Part shown: positions 1 to 5,585 of the stretch, piece after piece
Position numbering within the stretch: position 1 is the first letter of the stretch
Layout: each line of letters starts with the position of its first letter
Origin: an uncultured Opitutia bacterium
Lineage (GTDB): Bacteria; Verrucomicrobiota; Verrucomicrobiia; Opitutales; Opitutaceae
Reading direction: 5' to 3'
NCBI GenBank assembly: GCA_903938935.1
Contig: CAJAFD010000100.1
Coordinates: forward strand, 1-5,585
DNA length: 5,585 bases
The notes under the pieces: generated by a model
Told to the model about the DNA's origin: nothing
Database searches by the model: none
Seen by the model: only the letters and a program-made list of their open reading frames with translations
Translations under genes and position numbers: made by a program

Positions 1-157
1 CGTTCTGCTTATCGCAGGAACCGGTGTTGTTCTTCATGTAAACCGACACGATAGTGCGGCGCTTGAGCAGGTCTTTGAACGTGACTTCGCTTTCCACGCC
101 TTGGGCGACGACCTTGAGCTTGAAGTTCGTTTTGAGCTTTTTTCCGGGGGTAATCAT
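1..157 (-). CDS. AhpC/TSA-type peroxiredoxin, N-terminal 52 residues (cut by window edge)
   Basis: Thiol-dependent peroxidases of this thioredoxin-fold family reduce hydrogen peroxide and organic hydroperoxides through a peroxidatic cysteine. Only the first 52 residues are visible; the C-terminal part lies beyond base 1. A short N-terminal beta segment (KLKTNFKLKVV, about 8-18) is followed by TFKDLLKRR and the strand TIVSVYMKNNTGSCDKQN (35-52). This matches the family pattern of a VVxYF strand followed by TxxC, with Cys48 as the likely peroxidatic cysteine and Thr45 three residues before it. The proline usual seven residues before the cysteine is Met41 here. The ATG at 157 is the only possible start, because an in-frame TGA lies two codons upstream. 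There is no convincing Shine-Dalgarno site. The gene is divergent from the thioesterase gene across a 116-base spacer. The family call rests on this one motif, and the subclass (Bcp, Tpx or other) cannot be decided from the visible part. Confidence 0.62.
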   Translation of the reverse strand, partial: MITPGKKLKTNFKLKVVAQGVESEVTFKDLLKRRTIVSVYMKNNTGSCDKQN

Positions 158-228
158 GATTCAGCCAGTGAGTAAGAGAACTAATCGAGGTCAAACGCGC
201 GGACATTTTTTTCGGTCAATTCAGGCGG

Positions 229-255
229 TTGAGGCTTTGACGTACCGAGTTTAAT
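229..255 (+). promoter_or_regulatory. candidate sigma70-type promoter for the thioesterase gene
   Basis: A TTGAGG box (229-234) is followed after 15 bases by TTTAAT (250-255), which matches TATAAT at five of six positions. The spacer is shorter than the usual 16-18 bases. Transcription would begin near 262, giving a leader of only about 12 bases before the ATG at 274. It lies in the divergent spacer shared with the peroxiredoxin gene. No equally good box pair is visible for the opposite direction. This is pattern matching only. Confidence 0.25.
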
Positions 256-273
256 CCTGCAACTTGGGCCGGA

Positions 274-735
274 ATGAAGTCCGTCAAGGTCCCCGCTTTG
301 GAGCTTTTTCTCCACGAAATGATCCCCCTCGCCAAGGCGATGGGCGTCGGCGTGGAAGTGAGCGACGATCGCGCCCTGACGCTCACGGCGCCCAAGGAGC
401 AGAATAAAAATTCGCTCAACACCGCCTTTGGCGGCAGTCTCGTTTCCCTCGCCACGCTCGCGGGTTACGGCGTCGTTTGGGAACTCATGAAAAACGAAAA
501 GGGCGCCGAGAAACCCGAGTGGAGCATCGTCGTAAAAGAGAGCCGCGCCGCCTATCGCCGGCCCGTGATCGGCGATCTGCGCGCCATCTGCGAGCGCCCC
601 GCGCAAGCCGCCATCGCTGAATTTAAAGAAGCCCTCGCCCGTTACGGTAAAGCCAAGCTCAAGCTGCGCGCTCGCGTGGTCGAGAAAGGTGTAACGGCCG
701 TCGACGTGACGGCGGCGTTTGTGGTCACGCGCTGA
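274..735 (+). CDS. Single-domain hot-dog protein of the YiiD C-terminal family (putative thioesterase or malonyl-ACP decarboxylase)
   Basis: This 153-residue protein is about the length of one hot-dog domain. The helix segment HEMIPLAKAMGVGVEV (14-29), the strand ALTLTAP (34-40), the Asn-containing run NKNSLNTAFGGSLVSLATLAG (44-64) and the late strand SRAAYRRPVIGDLRA (90-104) follow the order of the YiiD C-terminal (YiiD_C) family. The run holding TAFGGSL is the central hot-dog helix that carries the active-site residues, including one of the asparagines at 43, 46 or 49. A final strand follows at about 128-151. E. coli YiiD fuses this domain to an N-terminal GNAT domain, which is absent here. 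From memory, relatives have been assigned malonyl-ACP decarboxylase activity that starts fatty-acid synthesis; the automatic label is thioesterase. The substrate is probably an ACP or CoA thioester in the cytoplasm. The start at 274 lacks a well-spaced ribosome site, and ATG at 319 (Met16) would cut into the conserved helix. A terminator lies about 100 bases downstream. Confidence 0.8.
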   Translation: MKSVKVPALELFLHEMIPLAKAMGVGVEVSDDRALTLTAPKEQNKNSLNTAFGGSLVSLATLAGYGVVWELMKNEKGAEKPEWSIVVKESRAAYRRPVIGDLRAICERPAQAAIAEFKEALARYGKAKLKLRARVVEKGVTAVDVTAAFVVTR

Positions 736-831
736 AGTATTTTTTGGCGATCAGGGATCGGCCGAGATTGCCGGAAAACTTGGTCGCCACCGACCGCCGA
801 TTCCGGGCAAAGCTGACCCCCACGCGCCAAC

Positions 832-860
832 AACCGCGCTCGTTAACCGCGCGGTTTTTT
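832..860 (+). terminator. Rho-independent terminator between the convergent thioesterase and dUTPase genes
   Basis: An 8-bp perfect stem AACCGCGC (832-839) and GCGCGGTT (849-856) encloses a 9-base loop and runs into a T tract (855-860, then AATTTT). Read on the plus strand it is a good intrinsic terminator for the thioesterase transcript, though it lies 97 bases past the stop codon. Read on the minus strand the hairpin falls 5 bases after the dUTPase stop, but the following sequence is only GTTGTT, so it would work less well in that direction. The right half (845-856) is itself a 12-base palindrome. Confidence 0.75.
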
Positions 861-864
861 AATT

Positions 865-1236
865 TTAAATATGCTTCGAGTCGGCTTCGTCTTTTTTGAC
901 GTAACCGCTGTCCTGGCGCTGGTGGTTGACGGCGTTTTTCTTTAAATAGGCTTGGTAAACGTCGTCCGCCGACATCCCGAGCGTCTGCGCGAGCGAGACG
1001 AGAAAGTGAAACAGATCCACGACTTCGACCTTGGCGTTTTGCTCGTCGAATTTCTGGTACTTCGCCCACCATTTCCACGGCACGCTGTCGATCAACTCCG
1101 CCGTCTCCTGCTGCATGGCGCGCGTGTAATTAAGAATCCACTTCGCTTTTTCCTCATCCGTCGGCGGGGGCAGCACGACGCCGATCCGTTGGTTGAGCGC
1201 CTCTTGCATGCGGAAGATTTCCTCGAATTTGTCCAT
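865..1236 (-). CDS. Dimeric (all-alpha, MazG-superfamily) dUTP diphosphatase, short form
   Basis: The enzyme hydrolyses dUTP to dUMP and pyrophosphate, keeping uracil out of DNA and supplying dUMP for dTMP synthesis. The 123-residue protein carries the helical motifs of the dUTPase_2 family. They are QEALNQRIG (11-19), the metal-binding helix QQETAELIDSVPWKWW (42-57) with Glu44, Glu47 and Asp50, the helix KVEVVDLFHFLVSL (69-82) with Glu71 and Asp74, and the C-terminal NAVNHQRQDSGY (101-112). These line up well with remembered Campylobacter-type dimeric dUTPase (CAELIDSFTWKHW; IEIVDIWHF; NVLNIFRQNNGY). That enzyme is about 230 residues, so this copy lacks the long mobile insert. ATG at 1236 is preferred because AGGG lies 8 bases upstream and homology starts there. 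A GTG at 1284 would add 16 unconserved residues. The gene is unrelated to the trimeric beta-type Dut. A relaxed-specificity MazG-like NTP pyrophosphatase is the alternative. Confidence 0.87.
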   Translation of the reverse strand: MDKFEEIFRMQEALNQRIGVVLPPPTDEEKAKWILNYTRAMQQETAELIDSVPWKWWAKYQKFDEQNAKVEVVDLFHFLVSLAQTLGMSADDVYQAYLKKNAVNHQRQDSGYVKKDEADSKHI

Positions 1237-1355
1237 GCCCGCGACCCTGCAAACGCTCTCCGGCGCTGGCAAGCCCGCGTTCACTACTAAAAGCCCCCGG
1301 CGGCCGGACCGAATTTGCAGTTGCCCCGAGCGGCGGGCGGAACGATGCTGGCTCT

Positions 1356-1384
1356 TTGACGCCGACGTCGAGTGCGCTTAACGC
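1356..1384 (+). promoter_or_regulatory. weak promoter candidate upstream of the Arg/Gly-rich protein gene
   Basis: TTGACG (1356-1361) matches the -35 consensus at five of six positions. It is followed after 17 bases by TAACGC (1379-1384), a poor -10 box. Transcription from it would start near 1391 and leave a leader of about 65 bases containing the hairpin at 1411-1431. The spacing is right but the -10 is weak. The rest of the 220-base divergent spacer (1237-1456) shows no better pair on either strand. Confidence 0.25.
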
Positions 1385-1410
1385 GTTCCGCCAGCGTCAC
1401 CAACCCGGGC

Positions 1411-1431
1411 CGCTCCCGTTTACGGTGAGCG
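1411..1431 (+). promoter_or_regulatory. leader hairpin before an A-rich translation start region
   Basis: CGCTCCCG (1411-1418) pairs with CGGTGAGCG (1423-1431) to form eight base pairs with one bulged T at 1426 and a TTTA loop. No T tract follows on either strand, so it is not an intrinsic terminator. It stands just before an almost G-free, A-rich stretch (1434-1456) that runs into the ATG at 1457. That arrangement would leave the start region unstructured and may replace a Shine-Dalgarno site. Function is inferred from position only. Confidence 0.3.
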
Positions 1432-1456
1432 CCCAGAAAACACAAAAAACAACACA

Positions 1457-2617
1457 ATGACAGATCCAGATACGTCCGGCACCCCCGCCGCGCCGGCCGC
1501 CGATAACACGGCGCCCGCGGCCCCTGCCGTGACAGCCCCCGCGTCCAACGCCGGTGGCGAGACCCAGCCGTTCGGCACGTTCGGCTCCACCCGAGGCTCC
1601 GGCCTCAACCGTGGGAAAAAACGCCCCGCCGCCCCCGCCAGCAACCCCGCCCCGGCCTCCACCGGTGGCGACGACAAACCCAGCTCCCTCGAGGTCATCA
1701 CGCCGAAGAGCGAGTATAAGAACCCGTTCGCGCCCGAGCCTGAAGCTCCCGTGATCGCGCCGGTCTCCACGCCGGCCCCCGTCGAAACCATCGCCCCAGC
1801 TCCAGCTGCCGCGGTGTTCACACCAGCAGCGGCCCCGATCGCCGCCCCGGCCCCAGTCGTCGCACCCGCGCCGGCCTCGGTCAGCAGCGAAAAAGCCGAG
1901 CTCAACATCCTCCCGCCCGCCGAAGCCAAGCGCCCAGCCACCAGCTGGGAAGCGTCTTCGAGCGACGCGCGCCCGCGCCGCGAAGATCGCCCGACGTTCC
2001 GCGTCGAGCCCCGCCCCGGCCAAGCGCGCCGCGAGGAAGATTCCGCCCAAGAACTTTACCCCATGGACGCCAAGCCCGGTCGCGATGCCGGACGCGAACC
2101 CCGTCGTGAAGGTCAGCGCTTTGAACCGCGCGAGCCCCGCCGCGACGCTCGCCCCGAACAAGGCCACCGTCTCCCGGCGGCAGCGTCGCAGCCCAAACGC
2201 TCCGGCGGTTTCATCGCCTGGCTGAAAGGTCTCTTCGGTTTCAAATCCGCCGCTCCCGCCTCGTCGCACTCCGGTGAACGTCACCGCGAAGGCAGCGAAG
2301 GCGGTCGCGACGGTTATCAAGGCGGACGTCGCCGCAACCGCCGAGGCGGTCGCGGTCGCTCCCAAGGCGGAGATCGCTCCGGTGGTTACACCCCGCGCGC
2401 CGAAGGTGAACGCTCCAGCGGCGAAGGTCGCGGCGAATTCCGAGGCGAGAGCCGCGGTGAAGGCCGTGGTGACTATCGCGGCGGTGGCGAAGGCCATCGC
2501 GGCGGCGGTCGCTCTCGCGGCGGTCGCGGCCGGGATCGTGGCGAACGTGGCCCCCGCGGTGATCGCGGCGGTCCCGATCCCCGCCCCGAAGGCCAGCAAG
2601 GCGGCGGCGCGATCTGA
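1457..2617 (+). CDS. Disordered Pro/Ala-rich and Arg/Gly-rich protein with an RGG-type C-terminus, function unknown
   Basis: I recognise no folded domain in these 386 residues. Residues 1-160 are Pro/Ala-rich. They are broken by three less repetitive islands: QPFGTFGSTRGSGLNRGKKR (37-56), SSLEVITPKSEYKNPFAPEP (76-95) and EKAELNILPP (145-154). Residues 160-240 are a charged Arg/Glu/Pro/Asp region. A short hydrophobic segment, SGGFIAWLKGLFGFKS (249-264), stands alone and could be an amphipathic helix for docking or membrane contact. Residues 273-386 are Arg/Gly-rich with about five RGG and many RG steps (RRGGRG, YRGGG, HRGGG, SRGGRG, DRGG). Such tails bind RNA or DNA in many proteins, so a nucleic-acid role is the natural inference. 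There is no signal peptide. The start at 1457 follows an A-rich leader without a Shine-Dalgarno site. A strong terminator follows, so the gene looks monocistronic. NNC-type codons and a fitting leader and terminator support the plus strand over an open antisense frame. Confidence 0.8.
   Translation: MTDPDTSGTPAAPAADNTAPAAPAVTAPASNAGGETQPFGTFGSTRGSGLNRGKKRPAAPASNPAPASTGGDDKPSSLEVITPKSEYKNPFAPEPEAPVIAPVSTPAPVETIAPAPAAAVFTPAAAPIAAPAPVVAPAPASVSSEKAELNILPPAEAKRPATSWEASSSDARPRREDRPTFRVEPRPGQARREEDSAQELYPMDAKPGRDAGREPRREGQRFEPREPRRDARPEQGHRLPAAASQPKRSGGFIAWLKGLFGFKSAAPASSHSGERHREGSEGGRDGYQGGRRRNRRGGRGRSQGGDRSGGYTPRAEGERSSGEGRGEFRGESRGEGRGDYRGGGEGHRGGGRSRGGRGRDRGERGPRGDRGGPDPRPEGQQGGGAI
2274..2615 (+). 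repeat. degenerate coding repeat of Gly/Arg codons (GGCGGTCGC-like units)
   Basis: The 3' third of the disordered-protein gene is built from short imperfect units such as GGCGGTCGC, GGCGAAGGTCGC and CGCGGCGGT, encoding RGG, GEGR and similar steps. The units are not exact tandem copies and vary in length, so this is coding low complexity rather than a non-coding satellite. Such tracts tend to expand and contract between strains. Confidence 0.6.
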
Positions 2618-2668
2618 TCGCGTTTCCCGTTAAAACTTGCCAACGCGCGCCCCACTCCGCGCATTTCC

Positions 2669-2697
2669 AAGGCGTCCCTTTGCGGGACGCCTTTTTT
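2669..2697 (+). terminator. strong Rho-independent terminator after the Arg/Gly-rich protein gene
   Basis: A perfect 10-bp stem AAGGCGTCCC (2669-2678) and GGGACGCCTT (2684-2693) encloses a 5-base TTTGC loop and ends in a run of six T (2692-2697). It lies 51 bases after the stop codon at 2617. It separates this transcript from murA-ruvB, which argues that the reading frame extending murA upstream through it is not translated. Confidence 0.93.
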
Positions 2698-2754
2698 ATG
2701 GACGACCCGGGCGCCAGCTCGCGGTTTTCCCAACCACTCGCTCCCGTTCGAGGC

Positions 2755-2767
2755 TATTTTTAAAAAC
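2755..2767 (+). promoter_or_regulatory. possible -10 element directly before murA, implying a very short leader
   Basis: TATTTT (2755-2760) sits inside the AT-rich run TATTTTTAAAAACC just before the murA ATG. It is the only AT-rich patch in the 71 bases between the terminator and murA. If it is the -10 box, transcription would begin near 2767, making murA-ruvB mRNA leaderless or nearly so. I see no good -35 box about 17 bases upstream. The patch may instead simply keep the start codon unstructured. Confidence 0.25.
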
Positions 2768-2768
2768 C

Positions 2769-4058
2769 ATGTCCGACCTCATCGTCCACGGCGGTCGCCC
2801 GCTCTCCGGCACCATCACGCCTTCCGGCAACAAAAACTCCGTCCTCCCGATTTTCTGCGCCACGCTGCTCACCGATGAGCCCGTGACGCTCCTCAACGTA
2901 CCCGACATCACCGATCTCAATAAACTCGTCGCCTTCTTTCAGGCGCAAGGTTCGCAGATCAACTGGGACCGCACGGCCGGCACGATGCGCGTCGATCACT
3001 CGACGTTTCGCCCGTCTCTCGCCGACGACGAGCTCCCGCAGGACATGCGTTCCACGGTCCTGCTTTATCCCGCGCTACTCCACCGTTTCCGCAAACTCAC
3101 CATCCGCGCCAATACCAAGGGCTGCTCCCTCGGCGTGCGCGAGATCGACCCACACCTCGAAATCCTCCGCGCCCTCGGCACCGAGATCCACGACGGCGAA
3201 CCGCTCCTCCTTGCCTTGCCCGCCGGCTTCTCTGGCGCCCGCCACTGGTGCGATTACATGTCGGTCACCGTGACGGAAAACTTCGCCATGGCGGCCGCCC
3301 TCGCCTCCGGCCATTCCACGCTCATCAACGCCGCCAGCGAGCCGCACGTCCAAGATCTTTGCGCCGCTCTCGTCGCGATGGGCGCTCAGATTGAAGGCCT
3401 CGGCACCAGCCGCCTCGAAATCACCGGCGTTAAAAAACTCCACGGCGCCACCATCACGATCAGCAGTGATTACCACGAGATCGTCACCTTCCTCGCCCTC
3501 GGAGCGATCACGGGCGGCGAGGTGCGCGTCACTCAATCCCTACCGCACCACTTCGACCTCATCACCCGCGCCTTCGCCAAACTCGGCGTCGTCGTCGAAC
3601 ACGAAGGCGACACCGCCATCGTACGCCGCAACCAAAAGCTCCGCATCGAGCAACCGTTCACCAGCAATCTTCTGCCCAAAATCGAAGCCGCGCCCTGGCC
3701 GTACTTCTCGGTGGATTTATTGCCGCTCATGATCGCCCTCAGCACGCGCGCCGAAGGCACGATTCATTTTTGGAACAAGGTCTATGAAAATGGTTTTTCG
3801 TGGATTCCCGAGCTGGCGAAATTCGGCGCCCACGCGCTCGTGAGCGATCCGCACCGCATCGTTGTCTTCGGCAATCGCCCGCTCCATCCCGCCACCGTCG
3901 ACTCTCCCTATATCATCCGCGCCGCCGTCGCCCTCGCGATGGTGGCCGCCGCCATCCCCGGGAAATCCGTCGTGCGCAACGCCGAGATCATCAAACGCGC
4001 CCATCCTCGCTTCGTCGAAAACCTCCGCAGCCTCGGCGCGGAGCTCGAGTGGAAATAA
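2769..4058 (+). CDS. murA: UDP-N-acetylglucosamine 1-carboxyvinyltransferase (MurA), divergent form
   Basis: MurA transfers enolpyruvate from PEP to UDP-GlcNAc, the first committed step of peptidoglycan synthesis in the cytoplasm. The product is 429 residues (E. coli 419) and spans the two-lobed EPSP-synthase/MurA fold. Catalytic positions are largely kept. Lys22-Asn23 lie in SGNKNSVLP, Arg94 in QDMRSTV (E. coli Arg91), and Cys119 in the PEP-binding loop TKGCSLGVR (E. coli Cys115). Arg124 (Arg120), Asp316 in YFSVDLLPL (Asp305) and Arg410 (Arg397) are also present. Departures: E. coli Arg331 in ENRF aligns with Gly342 in YENGFSWIPEL, the loop reads KGC instead of GGC, and DSPYIIRAAVALA and KRAHPRFVENLRSLG (409-423) look partly EPSP-synthase-like. 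ATG at 2769 is chosen because the family's N-terminal strand begins there; the longer frame from 2637 crosses a terminator. It is followed after 4 bases by ruvB. The Cys suggests the fosfomycin target site is intact. A MurA paralogue with altered substrate is the alternative. Confidence 0.87.
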   Translation: MSDLIVHGGRPLSGTITPSGNKNSVLPIFCATLLTDEPVTLLNVPDITDLNKLVAFFQAQGSQINWDRTAGTMRVDHSTFRPSLADDELPQDMRSTVLLYPALLHRFRKLTIRANTKGCSLGVREIDPHLEILRALGTEIHDGEPLLLALPAGFSGARHWCDYMSVTVTENFAMAAALASGHSTLINAASEPHVQDLCAALVAMGAQIEGLGTSRLEITGVKKLHGATITISSDYHEIVTFLALGAITGGEVRVTQSLPHHFDLITRAFAKLGVVVEHEGDTAIVRRNQKLRIEQPFTSNLLPKIEAAPWPYFSVDLLPLMIALSTRAEGTIHFWNKVYENGFSWIPELAKFGAHALVSDPHRIVVFGNRPLHPATVDSPYIIRAAVALAMVAAAIPGKSVVRNAEIIKRAHPRFVENLRSLGAELEWK

Positions 4059-4062
4059 TCCC

Positions 4063-5109
<1,047 letters not shown>

Positions 5110-5115
5110 AATCGC

Positions 5116-5585
5116 TCAGGCTGAAACCGAGGCGAGCACCGCGCGCCACTGTGCTGACTCGCCGCGCACGCCGTGCGCTTCCAGCGCCGCCGCGATCTGC
5201 TCGATCTCGGGCTCGACCACAACGTGCCGCGGGTCCGCCGGAAATTCCGGCCGCACCGCGCGCGTGAGCGCCCAACAAGCCCAAGCCCGCCAACGACGTT
5301 GCTCGCGGCGAGGTTCGTTCATGCGATCGGCGTAATGCTGAAAATGCACCCGCGGATTCCCAATAAACACCGCAGTCGGCGTCTGCGCAATGCACCACGC
5401 CATCGCCGCATACGGCAACGGCCAGTCGCGTAAAACCACTTCTTCCCCGCTCAAATCCGCGCCCAACGCCCGATCGAGACACAACAACGCCCGCGCCGCG
5501 AGACCGCGTTGCCAAAGCGTCTGCGCGTATTCCAAACACGAAAAATAAAAGTCCTCGCCGCGCACCTCAGCGCGAAAGGCGTGCA
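5116..5585 (-). CDS. Conserved-looking protein of unknown function (5' end beyond the window)
   Basis: I cannot assign a function. At least 156 residues are visible. The frame stays open to the right edge, reading HAFRAEVRGEDFYF through the GTG at 5563-5565, so the true start is probably outside. If the GTG were used the protein would have 149 residues. It is soluble-looking, rich in Trp, Arg and Ala, and has no signal peptide or membrane segment. The N-terminal part FSCLEYAQTLWQRGLAARALLCLDRALGA reads like a helix-turn-helix pair of TPR type (Leu/Ala/Tyr spacing, RALL.LDRALG). Then come WPLPYAAMAW, the distinctive FIGNPRVHFQHYADRM and a helix RRWRAWACWALTRAV, and finally a charged helical tail. 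From memory similar proteins occur in Verrucomicrobiota, but I cannot verify this. The gene converges on ruvB, the stop codons being separated by 6 bases, with no visible intrinsic terminator between them. High third-position GC supports coding on this strand. Confidence 0.72.
   Translation of the reverse strand, partial: HAFRAEVRGEDFYFSCLEYAQTLWQRGLAARALLCLDRALGADLSGEEVVLRDWPLPYAAMAWCIAQTPTAVFIGNPRVHFQHYADRMNEPRREQRRWRAWACWALTRAVRPEFPADPRHVVVEPEIEQIAAALEAHGVRGESAQWRAVLASVSA

Noticed and set aside
1237..1284. Upstream GTG start for the dUTPase
   Set aside because: The 16 added residues are not part of the family core, and the ATG at 1236 has a usable AGGG upstream.
1397..2599. 400-codon open frame on the minus strand, longer than the sense gene it overlaps
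   Set aside because: Its codons are exactly in register with those of the plus-strand gene. Such a frame stays open whenever the sense gene uses no TTA, CTA or TCA codons, which is expected in a GC-rich, Leu-poor gene. Its product is Ala/Thr/Gly low complexity, and the leader and terminator fit the plus strand.
2274..2615. Possible tandem-repeat array or CRISPR-like structure
   Set aside because: The units are short, imperfect, in phase with the coding frame and lack unique spacers, so they reflect RGG-type coding sequence.
2274..2633. 119-codon Ala/Val/Lys-rich plus-strand frame overlapping the RGG region in another phase
   Set aside because: It is the shifted reading of GGC/CGC/GGT-type codons, has no independent start signal and no recognisable domain.
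2637..2768. 44-residue N-terminal extension of MurA
   Set aside because: It reads through the strong terminator at 2669-2697 and adds Arg/Pro/Phe-rich sequence not found in MurA, whose N-terminal strand starts at the ATG at 2769.
3862..4062. 67-residue N-terminal extension of RuvB overlapping murA
   Set aside because: The extension is a Ser/Pro/Ala-rich out-of-phase reading of murA. RuvB homology and normal length begin at the ATG at 4063.

Overview
The window is GC-rich bacterial chromosomal DNA, densely coded with a strong preference for C or G at codon third positions. The gene set is housekeeping: a peroxiredoxin, a hot-dog thioesterase, a dimeric dUTPase, MurA and RuvB. There is also one large low-complexity Arg/Gly-rich protein and one protein of unknown function. 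The base composition, the scarcity of Shine-Dalgarno sites, the unusual MurA and the look of the two unassigned proteins suggest Verrucomicrobiota, perhaps Opitutales. That is a judgement from memory of such genomes, not a demonstrated assignment. I see no mobile element, CRISPR array, tRNA or rRNA.

Layout. At the left edge (minus strand, cut by the window) is the N-terminal part of an AhpC/TSA-type peroxiredoxin. It is divergent from a plus-strand single-domain hot-dog protein of the YiiD C-terminal family (274-735). That gene converges on a short minus-strand dimeric (all-alpha) dUTPase (865-1236), with an intrinsic terminator between the two at 832-860. A 220-base divergent spacer, holding a weak promoter candidate, a leader hairpin and an A-rich stretch, leads into a 386-residue Pro/Ala-rich then Arg/Gly-rich disordered protein (1457-2617). 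An excellent terminator at 2669-2697 closes that gene. Next comes a compact two-gene unit, a divergent murA (2769-4058) and ruvB (4063-5109), only 4 bases apart. At the right edge a minus-strand gene of unknown function (5116 to beyond 5585) converges on ruvB with a 6-base gap.

How the genes fit together. MurA (first committed step of peptidoglycan synthesis) and RuvB (Holliday-junction branch migration) look co-transcribed, but they share no pathway. dUTPase protects DNA from uracil. The YiiD-C protein probably acts on an acyl-ACP or acyl-CoA. The peroxiredoxin handles peroxides. This reads as an ordinary housekeeping neighbourhood. The Arg/Gly-rich protein and the MurA that carries some EPSP-synthase-like features are the parts most worth a second look. 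I found no multi-gene system that I would call new. No stretch longer than 300 bases lacks a gene.
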